Below, piece by piece: positions 8,399 through 16,865 of a stretch of DNA of 64,000 nt. A model generated the notes under the pieces. It made no database searches. It was not told the origin of the DNA and was given only the letters and a program-made list of their open reading frames with translations. The stretch is from assembly GCA_902800185.1 (NCBI GenBank), contig CADCDK010000007.1, positions 62,001 to 126,000 on the forward strand, written 5' to 3'. Position 1 is the stretch's first letter; each line of letters opens with the position of its first letter. The position numbers and the translations under genes are program-made. This stretch comes from an uncultured Prevotellaceae bacterium (GTDB lineage Bacteria > Bacteroidota > Bacteroidia > Bacteroidales > Bacteroidaceae).

Positions 8399-9526
8399 CT
8401 ACTCCATGAGGATTTGCAGGATGCGCTCTGCCGTGCGTCCGTCCCAGCGGTCAGGGATGGCACCCTCTTTCCATTTCCCATGAACCATGTCGGCAACATG
8501 CTTTCCCAAAAGGTCGGCATCCTCTCCGACGAGTACGTTGGTACCTTCCTTGACGGTCTCAATGTGCTCGGTATAGCTGTTCAGCGTGATGCAAGGAACA
8601 CCATTGAAGGTGGCTTCTTCCGCCACGTTGCCTGAGTCTGTGATAATACCCATGGCATGTGCCGTGAGCCATCCGAACTCCAGATAACTCAATGGGGGAT
8701 GAACGATGAAGGACGAGGGAGGAAAGCCTTGCTGCCGCATGAGCTCCTCAATGACGTTTGCAGCTTTCCCACGGAGAGGAGCGATGACGGGAACACCGTT
8801 GGCATTGGCAATCACGGCTTCCACCATCTTCTTGAGGTTCTCCTCGTCAGCGATGAGTGCCTTGCGGTTCAGGGTGAAGACAAGGTAGGAGGTCGGAAGA
8901 CTGGAGGTTGCGGGTTGAAGGTTGAAGGACGAAGTGGGCTGGGAGAGGGTAGGCTCTTTCCAGCGGCTGCGGTTGAAGCGCAGGGTGTCCATCAGGATGT
9001 TTCCAACCATATAGACTTTTGACAGCTCTGTACCGCCACGGTTGGCATTGGAGTTATTGCTAATGCCTGCGGTAAAGAGCACGTCGGAGAGTCCGTCGAT
9101 AACCAGTCTGTTGATTTCCTTCGGCATCTTGATGTCAAACGAGCGTGTGCCGGCGGCGATGTGTGCCAGCCGAATGCCCTGTTTCTTCGTGACAATGGAA
9201 ACCGCCATGGTAGAGGCAAGGTCGTCCACCACAATGACCACGTCTGTGGGGTGTGTCTGCAGATAATGCTCAAAGGCGGTCATCACCTGTCCCGTCAGTT
9301 CGTTCAGGTTCTCACAATCTACGCCAAGGAAAACAGACGGCTTGGCTATCTGCAAGTCCTCGAAGAGGGTTCCTTCGAGTGTCGGGTCGTCTTCGCGTCC
9401 CGTATAGACCAATCGGAACGATAGTTGAAGTTCGGGGCGGGAGGATTCAAGTCGCTCTATCACGTGAATCAGTGGCGCAACCTTAATGAAGTTAGGCCGT
9501 GCGCCTGCAACAATACATATATTCAT
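8399..9526 (-). CDS. Divergent UDP-GlcNAc 2-epimerase (non-hydrolysing) homologue
   Basis: 375 residues from the Met at 9526, which follows a good ribosome site (AAAGGAAAT); a longer frame to 9553 would overlap the -7 box at 9551-9558. The N terminus MNICIVAGARPNFIKVAPL is characteristic of the WecB/MnaA family, which makes UDP-ManNAc for surface polysaccharides. Several usual active-site residues differ: the HVEAG motif is HIAAG, losing the catalytic Glu, and the region that normally carries HRREN reads LNRKAL. A low-complexity insert (about residues 192-213, PTLSQPTSSFNLQPATSSLP) interrupts the second domain. The fold is clear, but the classical epimerase reaction is not assured; no polysaccharide genes are next to it. 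Confidence 0.8.
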   Translation of the reverse strand: MNICIVAGARPNFIKVAPLIHVIERLESSRPELQLSFRLVYTGREDDPTLEGTLFEDLQIAKPSVFLGVDCENLNELTGQVMTAFEHYLQTHPTDVVIVVDDLASTMAVSIVTKKQGIRLAHIAAGTRSFDIKMPKEINRLVIDGLSDVLFTAGISNNSNANRGGTELSKVYMVGNILMDTLRFNRSRWKEPTLSQPTSSFNLQPATSSLPTSYLVFTLNRKALIADEENLKKMVEAVIANANGVPVIAPLRGKAANVIEELMRQQGFPPSSFIVHPPLSYLEFGWLTAHAMGIITDSGNVAEEATFNGVPCITLNSYTEHIETVKEGTNVLVGEDADLLGKHVADMVHGKWKEGAIPDRWDGRTAERILQILME

Positions 9527-9550
9527 TGTATTTCCTTTTTGTTTCTTCTG

Positions 9551-9558
9551 CAAAATTA
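9551..9558 (-). promoter_or_regulatory. -7 box (TAATTTTG on minus) of the epimerase-like gene
   Basis: CAAAATTA on the plus strand is TAATTTTG on the minus strand. It lies 25 bp upstream of the start at 9526 and overlaps the longer alternative start at 9553, which it argues against. Confidence 0.7.
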
Positions 9559-9642
9559 CGTCTTTTGCCCGTCTCTACAAAATAACAGACAAGAAAAGTG
9601 GAAAAAACTTTCAAATTGTTTGGTGGATTCATGAAAAAGTGA

Positions 9643-9650
9643 TAAATTTG
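9643..9650 (+). promoter_or_regulatory. -7 box TAAATTTG of the aromatic operon
   Basis: TAAATTTG at 9643-9650 with TTTG at 9619-9622 about 20 bp upstream. It predicts transcription from about 9657, just before the leader peptide gene at 9678. Confidence 0.75.
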
Positions 9651-9677
9651 CAGCCAATAACAAAAAGACAAAACAAG

Positions 9678-9755
9678 ATGTATCATCAGAACGCTTACTT
9701 TTACGGCTTTTATTTTTACTTTGCAGGAAACTGTGGAGCGGAAGGTCGTAAGTAA
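9678..9755 (+). CDS. Tyr/Phe-rich leader peptide of the pheA-tyrA operon
   Basis: 25 codons beginning MYHQNAYFYGFYFYFAG: five Tyr and four Phe codons within the first 15, including the run FYFYF at codons 11-15, then NCGAEGRK and stop. It lies between a -7 box (9643) and an intrinsic terminator (9791-9828) directly upstream of pheA, an aromatic aminotransferase, DAHP synthase-chorismate mutase and tyrA. This is the layout of ribosome-mediated attenuation: shortage of charged Tyr- or Phe-tRNA would stall the ribosome at codons 7-15. Codons 19-22 (9733-9742) are complementary to the 5' arm of the terminator and are left uncovered by a stall but covered by a ribosome at the stop codon. Translation is inferred; there is no strong ribosome site beyond ACAAG. 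Confidence 0.85.
   Translation: MYHQNAYFYGFYFYFAGNCGAEGRK
9733..9742 (+). promoter_or_regulatory. Antiterminator arm inside the leader peptide gene
   Basis: GTGGAGCGGA at 9733-9742 can pair over all ten bases (one G-U) with TCCGCTTCAC at 9793-9802, the 5' arm of the terminator. Forming this helix would prevent the terminator hairpin. The helix energy was not computed. Confidence 0.75.
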
Positions 9756-9790
9756 GATCGAAGAATAAAAAAAGAGAAATGACAATACAG

Positions 9791-9828
9791 ACTCCGCTTC
9801 ACAGAACAAGGTGAAAGCGGAGTTTTTT
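9791..9828 (+). terminator. Attenuator terminator before pheA
   Basis: ACTCCGCTTCAC (9791-9802) pairs with GTGAAAGCGGAGT (9811-9823) with one bulge, loop AGAACAAG, followed by six T (9823-9828). It ends 42 bp before the pheA start, so it cannot be the end of a gene and must act on read-through into the operon. Confidence 0.88.
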
Positions 9829-9870
9829 ATTGAAAATGGAAATAGAATCGACCATATAATCAGAAAGTGA

Positions 9871-10701
9871 ATGAAACGGATTGCAATACAAGGAGAATTA
9901 GGGTCGTTCCACGACATAGCAGCCCATCAGTATTTTGAGGGTGAGCAGATACAGCTTATCTGCTGTGCTACTTTTGAACAGGTGTTCGAGCAAATCAGGC
10001 GCGACCCGACGGTCATCGGGATGCTTGCCATTGAGAATACGATTGCCGGTTCGCTGCTTCATAACTATGAGCTGCTACGTGATTCGGGCACCACGATTGT
10101 GGGCGAACAGCGCCTGCATATCGAACATGCCATCTGCTGTCTGCCCGAGGACTCATGGGAGACCATTACAGAGGTTCACTCCCATCCCGTTGCGCTCATG
10201 CAATGCCGAGGCTTCCTGTCGAATCATCCAGACTTGAAAGCGGTAGAGGCGGAAGACACGGCGGGTGCTGCCGAGTTCATCAAACGCCATCAATGTCGTG
10301 GTTGGGCTGCTATCTGCAACCGTGTGGCAGCAGAGATGTATGGCATGAAGATTTTAGAGAATCAGATTGAGGACAACAAGCACAACTTCACCCGTTTCCT
10401 GATTGTCAGCAACCTGCGTAAGGCCGATTTCCTGCGTTCTTTGGAAAAGGCTAACAAGGCAAGTCTGGTCTTCTCGCTCCCCCATGAGGAGGGATCGCTT
10501 TCGAAGATTCTGACCATTCTCTCTTTCTATAGCATCAACCTTACGAAGATACAGTCTCTGCCCATCATCGGCCATGAATGGGAGTACCTGTTCTATGTAG
10601 ATGTGACATACAATAACCTGACGCGCTACCGCCAGTCGATAGACGCGATAGCACCATTAACGAAAGAACTTAAAATACTTGGAGAATATGAGCAACATTA
10701 A
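9871..10701 (+). CDS. pheA: Prephenate dehydratase
   Basis: 276 residues. Converts prephenate to phenylpyruvate, the phenylalanine branch of aromatic synthesis. The dehydratase domain begins MKRIAIQGELGSFHDIAAHQYF and contains NFTRFLIVS with the conserved Thr of the TRF motif. A C-terminal ACT domain (about 195-276: ASLVFSLPHEEGSLSKILTI) probably gives feedback control by phenylalanine; the usual ESRP is QSLP here. There is no fused chorismate mutase; that activity sits on the DAHP synthase two genes downstream. The 3' end overlaps the aminotransferase start by 14 bp. Expression is probably governed by the Tyr/Phe leader attenuator. Confidence 0.94.
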   Translation: MKRIAIQGELGSFHDIAAHQYFEGEQIQLICCATFEQVFEQIRRDPTVIGMLAIENTIAGSLLHNYELLRDSGTTIVGEQRLHIEHAICCLPEDSWETITEVHSHPVALMQCRGFLSNHPDLKAVEAEDTAGAAEFIKRHQCRGWAAICNRVAAEMYGMKILENQIEDNKHNFTRFLIVSNLRKADFLRSLEKANKASLVFSLPHEEGSLSKILTILSFYSINLTKIQSLPIIGHEWEYLFYVDVTYNNLTRYRQSIDAIAPLTKELKILGEYEQH

Positions 10702-11866
10702 ACCTGCCGACCGCCTGTCGTTGGTACAAGAATATTACTTCAGTCGCAAGCTGAAAGAGGTGGCACGCCTCAATGCCGAAGGAAAGGACATCATCTCGTT
10801 GGCCATTGGCTCACCAGACATGCCGCCTTCGGAACAGACGGTTGAAAAACTCTGCGAAGTGGCTCGCCGTCCTGACAGTCACGGCTACCAGCCCACCATG
10901 GGAACGCCCGAGCTACGTGCGGCTATGGCAAACTTCTACAAGCGTTGGTATGGGGTGCAGGTGGATCCCTCTAATGAGGTGCTACCTCTCATCGGTTCGA
11001 AAGAAGGCATTCTGCACGTCACACTGGCCTTCTGTAACCCCGGCGATGGGGTTCTTGTTCCCAATCCAGGTTATCCCACCTACACCTCGCTCTCCCGTCT
11101 GCTCGGCACACAAGTGGTGAACTACAACTTGCGTGAGGATAACGAATGGCAGCCCGATTTTGACGAGTTGGAAGAAATTGTCAAGACGTCCGATCGTGAA
11201 ATCCGTTTGATGTGGACCAACTATCCCAACATGCCTACGGGAGGACGTGCTCGGCGCGAGACTTATGAGCGATTGGTAGATTTCGCCCAGAGACACAACA
11301 TCGTTGTCGTCAATGACAATCCCTATTCGTTCATCCTCAGTCACGAGCATCTTTCGTTGATGCAGGTGCCTGGTGCCAAGGACTGCTGTATCGAGTTCAA
11401 TTCGATGTCGAAGAGTCATAACATGCCCGGTTGGCGTGTGGGCATGTGTATCACCAATCCGACATTCATCTCGTGGATCCTAAAGGTGAAGAGCAATATC
11501 GACAGCGGAACGTTCCGTGGCCTGCAGTTGGCTGCTGCCGAGGCCCTGAACACCAATTCTGCCGAGTGGCACGAGGAGTTCAATTTCAACCTGTATGCCC
11601 GTCGCCGCCGCATTGCCGAGGAGATCATGGAAACGTTGAACTGTACCTACGATCGCAATCAGGTGGGAATGTTCTTGTGGGGACGCATCCCCGATAGCTT
11701 TGCCGATGTGGAAGAGTTGACGGAACGCATCCTTCATGAGGCCCGTGTGTTCATCACCCCAGGCTTCATCTTTGGCAGCAACGGAAGCCGCTACATCCGC
11801 ATCTCACTCTGTGCCAAAGAGGAGAAGATGAAGGAAGCACTAAGAAGAATCCAAGAGCTGTTGTGA
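10688..11866 (+). CDS. PLP-dependent aminotransferase, probably aromatic
   Basis: 392 residues from the ATG at 10688, preceded by GGAG; a TTG three codons earlier is possible. It is a fold-type I class I/II aminotransferase: NPGYPTY, NYPNMPTG, NDNPYSF and the PLP lysine in SMSKSHNMPGWRVGM. It overlaps pheA by 14 bp and precedes the DAHP synthase-chorismate mutase gene, so its likely job is transamination of phenylpyruvate and 4-hydroxyphenylpyruvate to Phe and Tyr. Sequence alone cannot exclude LL-diaminopimelate or aspartate aminotransferase activity. A 142-bp repeat tract separates it from the next gene. Confidence 0.88.
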   Translation: MSNIKPADRLSLVQEYYFSRKLKEVARLNAEGKDIISLAIGSPDMPPSEQTVEKLCEVARRPDSHGYQPTMGTPELRAAMANFYKRWYGVQVDPSNEVLPLIGSKEGILHVTLAFCNPGDGVLVPNPGYPTYTSLSRLLGTQVVNYNLREDNEWQPDFDELEEIVKTSDREIRLMWTNYPNMPTGGRARRETYERLVDFAQRHNIVVVNDNPYSFILSHEHLSLMQVPGAKDCCIEFNSMSKSHNMPGWRVGMCITNPTFISWILKVKSNIDSGTFRGLQLAAAEALNTNSAEWHEEFNFNLYARRRRIAEEIMETLNCTYDRNQVGMFLWGRIPDSFADVEELTERILHEARVFITPGFIFGSNGSRYIRISLCAKEEKMKEALRRIQELL

Positions 11867-11867
11867 C

Positions 11868-12009
11868 GAAATGTCGAAACATCGTCATCCCGAAATCCCG
11901 AAACATCGAAATCCCGAAACATCGAAATCCCGAAACATCGAAATCCCGAAATAACGAAACATCGAAATAACGAAACATCGAAATAACGAAACAACGAAAC
12001 AACGAAATA
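11868..12009 (+). repeat. Tandem repeat of CGAAATCCCGAAACAT-type units
   Basis: About nine units alternating CGAAACAT with CGAAATCCCGAAACAT and then CGAAATAA/CGAAACAA fill the whole gap between the aminotransferase and the DAHP synthase gene. The units drift from CCC-containing in the first half to AA-containing in the second. There are no spacers, so it is not a CRISPR. Confidence 0.85.
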
Positions 12010-12012
12010 ACT

Positions 12013-13077
12013 ATGGAATTAGAATTAGAACCCTTACGCCTGCCTGCCGACAATGTCCGTCCTTTTGTCATTGCAGGTCCCTGCTCGGCTGAAACCGAGG
12101 AACAAGTCATGACGACAGCCCGTGAGTTGAAAGACAAAGGTTGTCATAACTTCCGCGCTGGTGTGTGGAAGCCCCGCACCAAGCCTGGTGGATTTGAGGG
12201 GCATGGTGAAAAGGCGTTGCCTTGGTTGCAACAGGTGAAGAAAGAGACGGGTATGCTCGTGGCTACTGAGGTTGCCACACCCGAGCACGTAGAGCTTTGT
12301 CTGAAATATGGCATCGACATTCTCTGGGTGGGGGCGCGTACCACAGCCAACCCCTTTGCTGTTCAGGCATTGGCAGACTCGCTGAAAGGCGTGGATGTCC
12401 CTGTCTTCGTGAAGAACCCCGTCAACCCCGACCTCGAGTTGTGGATTGGTGCGCTGGAGCGTCTGAACCAGGCTGGTGTCAAACGCTTGGGAGCCATCCA
12501 CCGCGGCTTCTCATCTTACGACAAGAAAATCTATCGCAACGCACCTCAGTGGCAGATTCCTATCGAACTGCGCCGCCGCTATCCTGCTCTGCCCATTATC
12601 TGTGATCCCAGCCATATCGGTGGACGCAGAGAACTGATTGCCCCGCTGTGTCAGCAGGCGATGGACCTCGGTGTCGATGGACTCATCGTCGAGAGCCATT
12701 GTGACCCCGACAAAGCATGGAGCGATGCCAAACAGCAAGTCACTCCCGATGTGCTCGACTACATCCTCTCGCTGTTAGTCATTCGTGATGAAACCGTGAC
12801 AACAGAAGGCATCACCCAGCTGCGTCATCAGATTGACGAACTCGACAACCAGCTCATGGACCTGCTTGCCAAGCGCATGCGTGTCTGCCGTGAGATTGGA
12901 CAGTACAAGAAGGAGCACAATATGACCGTGCTGCAGACCAACCGTTACAACGAGATCTTGGAGAAGCGTGGCGCACAGGGAGCACTCTGCGGTATGGGCC
13001 CGGAGTTCGTAGCGCAGGTCTTTGAACACATCCACGAGGAGAGTGTGCGCCAGCAAATAGAAATTATTAATAAATAA
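12013..13077 (+). CDS. Bifunctional DAHP synthase / chorismate mutase
   Basis: 354 residues. Residues 1-255 are a DAHP synthase (FVIAGPCSAETEEQV, FRAGVWKPRTKPGGFEG, CDPSHIGGRRELI), which joins phosphoenolpyruvate and erythrose 4-phosphate. Residues 265-354 are an AroQ-type chorismate mutase (LRHQIDELDNQLMDLLAKRM, VCREIGQYKKEHN). The enzyme couples the first step of the shikimate pathway with the first step towards Phe/Tyr, a fusion known in Bacteroidetes and likely sensitive to prephenate. It is the third structural gene of the attenuator-controlled operon. Confidence 0.94.
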   Translation: MELELEPLRLPADNVRPFVIAGPCSAETEEQVMTTARELKDKGCHNFRAGVWKPRTKPGGFEGHGEKALPWLQQVKKETGMLVATEVATPEHVELCLKYGIDILWVGARTTANPFAVQALADSLKGVDVPVFVKNPVNPDLELWIGALERLNQAGVKRLGAIHRGFSSYDKKIYRNAPQWQIPIELRRRYPALPIICDPSHIGGRRELIAPLCQQAMDLGVDGLIVESHCDPDKAWSDAKQQVTPDVLDYILSLLVIRDETVTTEGITQLRHQIDELDNQLMDLLAKRMRVCREIGQYKKEHNMTVLQTNRYNEILEKRGAQGALCGMGPEFVAQVFEHIHEESVRQQIEIINK

Positions 13078-13114
13078 CGATAGTGGTAAACTGTCAATCT
13101 AATCATTGAATGCA

Positions 13115-13909
13115 ATGAAAATCCTCGTCATGGGAGCAGGCAAGATGGGTTCATTCTTCATCGACCTGCTTAGTTTCGACCACGAAGTGGCGGTCTTTGA
13201 GAAAGACGCCAAGCGCATGCGCTTTACATACAACTGCCAGCGGTTCACAACTTTCGAGGAGGTGCAGGCTTTCAAGCCCGAACTCCTCATCAATGCCGTC
13301 ACGCTGAAGTACACCATCCCCGTATTCAAGGAAGTGATTCCCTATCTGCCGAAGGAGTGTATCATCAGCGACATTGCCAGCGTCAAGACCGACCTGAAAG
13401 AGTTCTATGAGTCAACGGGCATGCGCTACGTCTCTACCCACCCGATGTTCGGTCCTACTTTCGCCAACCTGAACCAGCTCTCCGAGGAGAATGCTATCAT
13501 CATCAGCGAGGGCGACTATATGGGGCGTATCTTCTTCAAGGACCTTTATCAGAAGTTGGGACTCAACATTTACGAGTACACTTTCGAGGAGCACGATAAG
13601 ACCGTAGCCTACTCGTTGAGTATTCCTTTTGTCTCGACGTTTGTCTTTTCAGCTGTGATGAAGCATCAGGATGCTCCTGGTACCACTTTCAAGCGCCACA
13701 TGCGTATTGCCAAGGGAGTGCTCAACGAAGACGACTACCTCTTACAGGAAATACTCTTCAATCCCTATACGCACGACCAGGTGTCGCAGATTCGTACAGA
13801 GCTGAAGGAATTGCTTGAGATTATCGACAACAAAGACGCCGATGGCATGAAGCGCTACTTGACCAAGATTCGGAATAATGTGCGTCGGGATATAGAAATC
13901 AATCGTTGA
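13115..13909 (+). CDS. tyrA: Prephenate dehydrogenase
   Basis: 264 residues from the ATG at 13115; a TTG at 13106 would add three. The N terminus MKILVMGAGKMGSFFIDLL is a Rossmann NAD(P) site; SDIASVKTDLKEFYESTG and STHPMFGPTFANL are typical of prephenate/arogenate dehydrogenases. It makes 4-hydroxyphenylpyruvate, completing the operon: pheA for the Phe branch, tyrA for the Tyr branch, the aminotransferase for both. This fits the mixed Tyr and Phe content of the leader peptide. Confidence 0.93.
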   Translation: MKILVMGAGKMGSFFIDLLSFDHEVAVFEKDAKRMRFTYNCQRFTTFEEVQAFKPELLINAVTLKYTIPVFKEVIPYLPKECIISDIASVKTDLKEFYESTGMRYVSTHPMFGPTFANLNQLSEENAIIISEGDYMGRIFFKDLYQKLGLNIYEYTFEEHDKTVAYSLSIPFVSTFVFSAVMKHQDAPGTTFKRHMRIAKGVLNEDDYLLQEILFNPYTHDQVSQIRTELKELLEIIDNKDADGMKRYLTKIRNNVRRDIEINR

Positions 13910-13978
13910 CGCAGGCTGGAAACGAACTGAAAAATATAAAAAACAGGGACATTCTTTCCATATTCCACAGGAAATGCG

Positions 13979-13986
13979 TAATTTTG
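13979..13986 (+). promoter_or_regulatory. -7 box TAATTTTG of ffh
   Basis: TAATTTTG, 43 bp before the ffh start codon; it separates ffh from the aromatic operon. Confidence 0.7.
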
Positions 13987-14029
13987 CACCTCAATTTAGG
14001 TATAACAAATAAAAAGCGAAAAACAGAAC

Positions 14030-15373
14030 ATGTTTGAGAATCTTAGTGAAAGACTGGAACGGTCTTTTAAAATACTGAAAGGTGAAGGTAAGATTACCGA
14101 GATTAACGTGGCCGAGACCTTGAAGGACGTGCGCCGTGCCCTGTTGGATGCTGACGTTAACTATAAGGTTGCCAAGCAATTTACGGACACCGTCAAGCAG
14201 AAGGCTTTGGGTATGAATGTGCTCACAGCCATCAAGCCCGGACAGCTGATGGTGAAGATTGTCCACGATGAACTCGCCACGCTGATGGGAGGTGAGGCTG
14301 TAGAGCTGAAACTGCAAGGACGTCCCAGCATTATCTTGATGTCTGGTCTGCAAGGTTCGGGTAAGACAACCTTCTCGGGTAAGCTGGCCAACATGCTCAA
14401 GCAGAAACAGCACAAGAAGCCTTTGCTCGTTGCGTGCGACGTGTATCGTCCTGCCGCCATCCAGCAATTACATGTTGTGGGTGAGCAGGTGGGCGTTCCT
14501 GTATGGTCGGAACCCGAGAGCAAGAACGTCATCGAGATTGCCAACCATGCCATTCAGGAAGCCAAGGCCAAAGGCAACGATGTGGTCATCGTTGATACCG
14601 CTGGTCGCTTGGCTGTTGACGAGGAGATGATGAACGAGATTGAGACCTTGAAGAATGCTATCAATCCGGACGAAACCCTCTTCGTGGTTGACTCCATGAC
14701 AGGTCAGGATGCCGTGAATACCGCTAAGGAATTCAATGACCGTTTGGACTTCGACGGCGTTGTACTGACCAAGCTCGACGGCGACACCCGTGGTGGTGCA
14801 GCCCTCTCCATCCGCACGGTGGTGACGAAGCCCATCAAGTTTGTCGGTACAGGAGAGAAGATGGAGGCTATCGACGTGTTCCATCCTGCACGTATGGCAG
14901 ATCGTATTCTCGGCATGGGTGACATCGTTTCTCTCGTGGAGCGTGCGCAGGAGCAGTTCGATGAGGAGGAAGCCCGTCGCTTGCAGAAGAAGATTCAGAA
15001 GAACAAGTTCGACTTCGATGATTTCCTCAAGCAGATAGAGCAAATCAAGAAGATGGGTAATCTGAAAGACCTTGCATCCATGATTCCTGGTGTTGGCAAG
15101 CAGCTGAAGGATATTGACATCGACGATAACGCCTTCAAGAGCATCGAGGCCATCATCAAGAGCATGACACCCAAGGAGCGTCAAAACCCGGAGATTCTGA
15201 ACACCAGTCGCCGTCAGCGTATTGCCAAGGGCTCTGGCACCAACATCCAGGAGGTGAACCGACTGATCAAGCAGTTTGACCAGATGCGCAAGATGATGCG
15301 TATGGTGACGGGCGGTGGCATGTCTGGCATGGCGAACATGATGAAAGGCATGAAGGGTATGCCGAGAATGTAA
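14030..15373 (+). CDS. ffh: Signal recognition particle protein Ffh
   Basis: 447 residues, the normal length. N domain (1-85), GTPase domain with [47 protein letters not shown], and a Met-rich C-terminal M domain ending [19 protein letters not shown]. It binds 4.5S RNA and signal sequences and targets proteins to the membrane with FtsY. It has its own -7 box at 13979. folD follows after 34 bp and may be co-transcribed. Confidence 0.97.
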   Translation: MFENLSERLERSFKILKGEGKITEINVAETLKDVRRALLDADVNYKVAKQFTDTVKQKALGMNVLTAIKPGQLMVKIVHDELATLMGGEAVELKLQGRPSIILMSGLQGSGKTTFSGKLANMLKQKQHKKPLLVACDVYRPAAIQQLHVVGEQVGVPVWSEPESKNVIEIANHAIQEAKAKGNDVVIVDTAGRLAVDEEMMNEIETLKNAINPDETLFVVDSMTGQDAVNTAKEFNDRLDFDGVVLTKLDGDTRGGAALSIRTVVTKPIKFVGTGEKMEAIDVFHPARMADRILGMGDIVSLVERAQEQFDEEEARRLQKKIQKNKFDFDDFLKQIEQIKKMGNLKDLASMIPGVGKQLKDIDIDDNAFKSIEAIIKSMTPKERQNPEILNTSRRQRIAKGSGTNIQEVNRLIKQFDQMRKMMRMVTGGGMSGMANMMKGMKGMPRM

Positions 15374-15407
15374 AGAACAAAAGGTATATATAGTTTACGG
15401 ATTTGAT

Positions 15408-16271
15408 ATGCAACTGATTGATGGAAAGGCAACAGCCGCACAGATTAAGACAGAGATTGCCGATGAGGTAAAACGGATCGTAGCCAATGGAGGTAAGCAA
15501 CCGCATTTGGCAGCCGTGCTCGTTGGTCATGACGGTGGGTCGGAGACATACGTCAAGAACAAGGTTCTGGCATGTGAACAGTGTGGTTTCAAGTCGTCAC
15601 TCATCCGTTTCGAGGATGATGTCAAGGAGTCAGAGCTTCTGTCATGCGTGGCACAGCTGAACCGCGATGCCGACATCGACGGTTTCATTGTGCAGCTGCC
15701 TCTGCCCAAGCACATCGACGAGCAGAAGATCATCGAGGCTATCGATCCACGCAAGGATGTCGATGGCTTCCATCCCGAGAACGTAGGTCGGTTGGCTACT
15801 GGGCTGCCAGGATTCATCTCGGCTACGCCGCTGGGCATCTTGACGCTTCTGCAGCGGTACAACATTGAGACTTCGGGAAAGAAATGCGTCATACTGGGAC
15901 GCTCGAATATTGTTGGCAAGCCGATGGCACAGCTCATGATGCAGAAGCAGTATGGCGATGCTACGGTGACGGTATGCCACTCGCATTCTCAGAACCTCAA
16001 GGAGGAGTGCCGGCAGGCCGACATCATCATCGCTGCTATTGGCCGTCCTGACTTTGTAACCGCCGACATGGTGAAGCCCGGGGCTGTTGTTATCGACGTT
16101 GGGACGACACGTGTGCCCGATGCATCTCGTAAGAGCGGATTCCGACTGAACGGCGATGTGAAGTTCGACGAGGTGGCTCCGCTTTGTTCCTATATCACCC
16201 CCGTGCCGGGTGGGGTAGGGCCCATGACCATCTGCTCATTGATGCTGAACACGCTAAAGGCAGCAAAATAA
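15408..16271 (+). CDS. folD: Bifunctional methylenetetrahydrofolate dehydrogenase / cyclohydrolase
   Basis: 287 residues, usual length. Interconverts methylene-, methenyl- and formyl-tetrahydrofolate in one-carbon metabolism. Motifs: YVKNK (catalytic Lys), [42 protein letters not shown] (NADP site) and [12 protein letters not shown] near the end. Confidence 0.97.
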   Translation: MQLIDGKATAAQIKTEIADEVKRIVANGGKQPHLAAVLVGHDGGSETYVKNKVLACEQCGFKSSLIRFEDDVKESELLSCVAQLNRDADIDGFIVQLPLPKHIDEQKIIEAIDPRKDVDGFHPENVGRLATGLPGFISATPLGILTLLQRYNIETSGKKCVILGRSNIVGKPMAQLMMQKQYGDATVTVCHSHSQNLKEECRQADIIIAAIGRPDFVTADMVKPGAVVIDVGTTRVPDASRKSGFRLNGDVKFDEVAPLCSYITPVPGGVGPMTICSLMLNTLKAAK

Positions 16272-16298
16272 ATGGGCAATCATGATGAATGATGCAAG

Positions 16299-16493
16299 AT
16301 GATGGACGAGAGGATGACAGCGGCATCGTATTATGAGCAAGGCAACGAGCATCGGCGAAAGGGTGATTTCCAGTCTGCTATCAACTGCTATCTCGAAGCC
16401 ATCGCCCTTGACCCGGAGAGTCCCGCTGTAGAAGCAAAGCAGATGCTTGATGACATCCTGAACTTCTATCACAAAGATTCGTATAACCCTTGA
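16299..16493 (+). CDS. Small TPR protein
   Basis: 64 residues starting MMDERMTAASYYEQGNEHRR. The segment ASYYEQGNEHRRKGDFQSA, followed by INCYLEAIALDPES, is a single tetratricopeptide repeat, suggesting a protein-binding helix hairpin. Starts at 16302 or 16314 are also possible and none has a convincing ribosome site. It follows folD by 27 bp and is closed by a terminator at 16516. Function unknown. Confidence 0.65.
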   Translation: MMDERMTAASYYEQGNEHRRKGDFQSAINCYLEAIALDPESPAVEAKQMLDDILNFYHKDSYNP

Positions 16494-16515
16494 TATTTTC
16501 CCAAGAACAAGAACA

Positions 16516-16553
16516 AAAAAATAACGCCTGCATTGCTGCGGGCGTTATTTTTT
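16516..16553. terminator. Bidirectional terminator between the TPR gene and rpsO
   Basis: AAAAATAACGCC (16516-16527) pairs with GGCGTTATTTTT (16541-16552), loop TGCATTGCTGCG. A-run and T-run on both sides suit termination of both convergent transcripts. Confidence 0.88.
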
Positions 16554-16592
16554 GTTTTGTCGTACTCAGGTGTGCCTTGCGCACACACGGAA

Positions 16593-16865
16593 TTATCGAC
16601 GGAGGCCAAGAGCCTTGATGAGAGCACGATAGCGCTCGATGTCGCGATTCTTCAGATAGGTGAGGAGCTTGCGACGCTTACCAACGAGCATGGTCAGTGA
16701 ACGAGCGGTGTTATGATCCTTGTGGTTCACTTTCAAGTGCTCGGTGAGGTGCTTGATACGATAAGAGAACAGAGCAACCTGACTCTCTACAGAACCTGTG
16801 TCCTGTGCGCCGCCCTTGCCATACTGTGCGAAGATCTCGGCCTTCTTTTCTTTGTCTAAGTACAT
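16593..16865 (-). CDS. rpsO: 30S ribosomal protein S15
   Basis: 90 residues, the usual length. Motifs DTGSVESQVALFSYRIKHLTEHLK, NHKDHNTARSL and KRRKLLTYLKNRD identify S15, which binds 16S rRNA helices early in assembly of the small subunit. The promoter -7 box at 16977-16984 implies an untranslated leader of about 105 nt, which is long for this genome. Confidence 0.97.
   Translation of the reverse strand: MYLDKEKKAEIFAQYGKGGAQDTGSVESQVALFSYRIKHLTEHLKVNHKDHNTARSLTMLVGKRRKLLTYLKNRDIERYRALIKALGLRR

Noticed and set aside
11868-12009. CRISPR array
   Set aside because: Repeats are contiguous 8-16-base units without unique spacers, and no cas genes are near.
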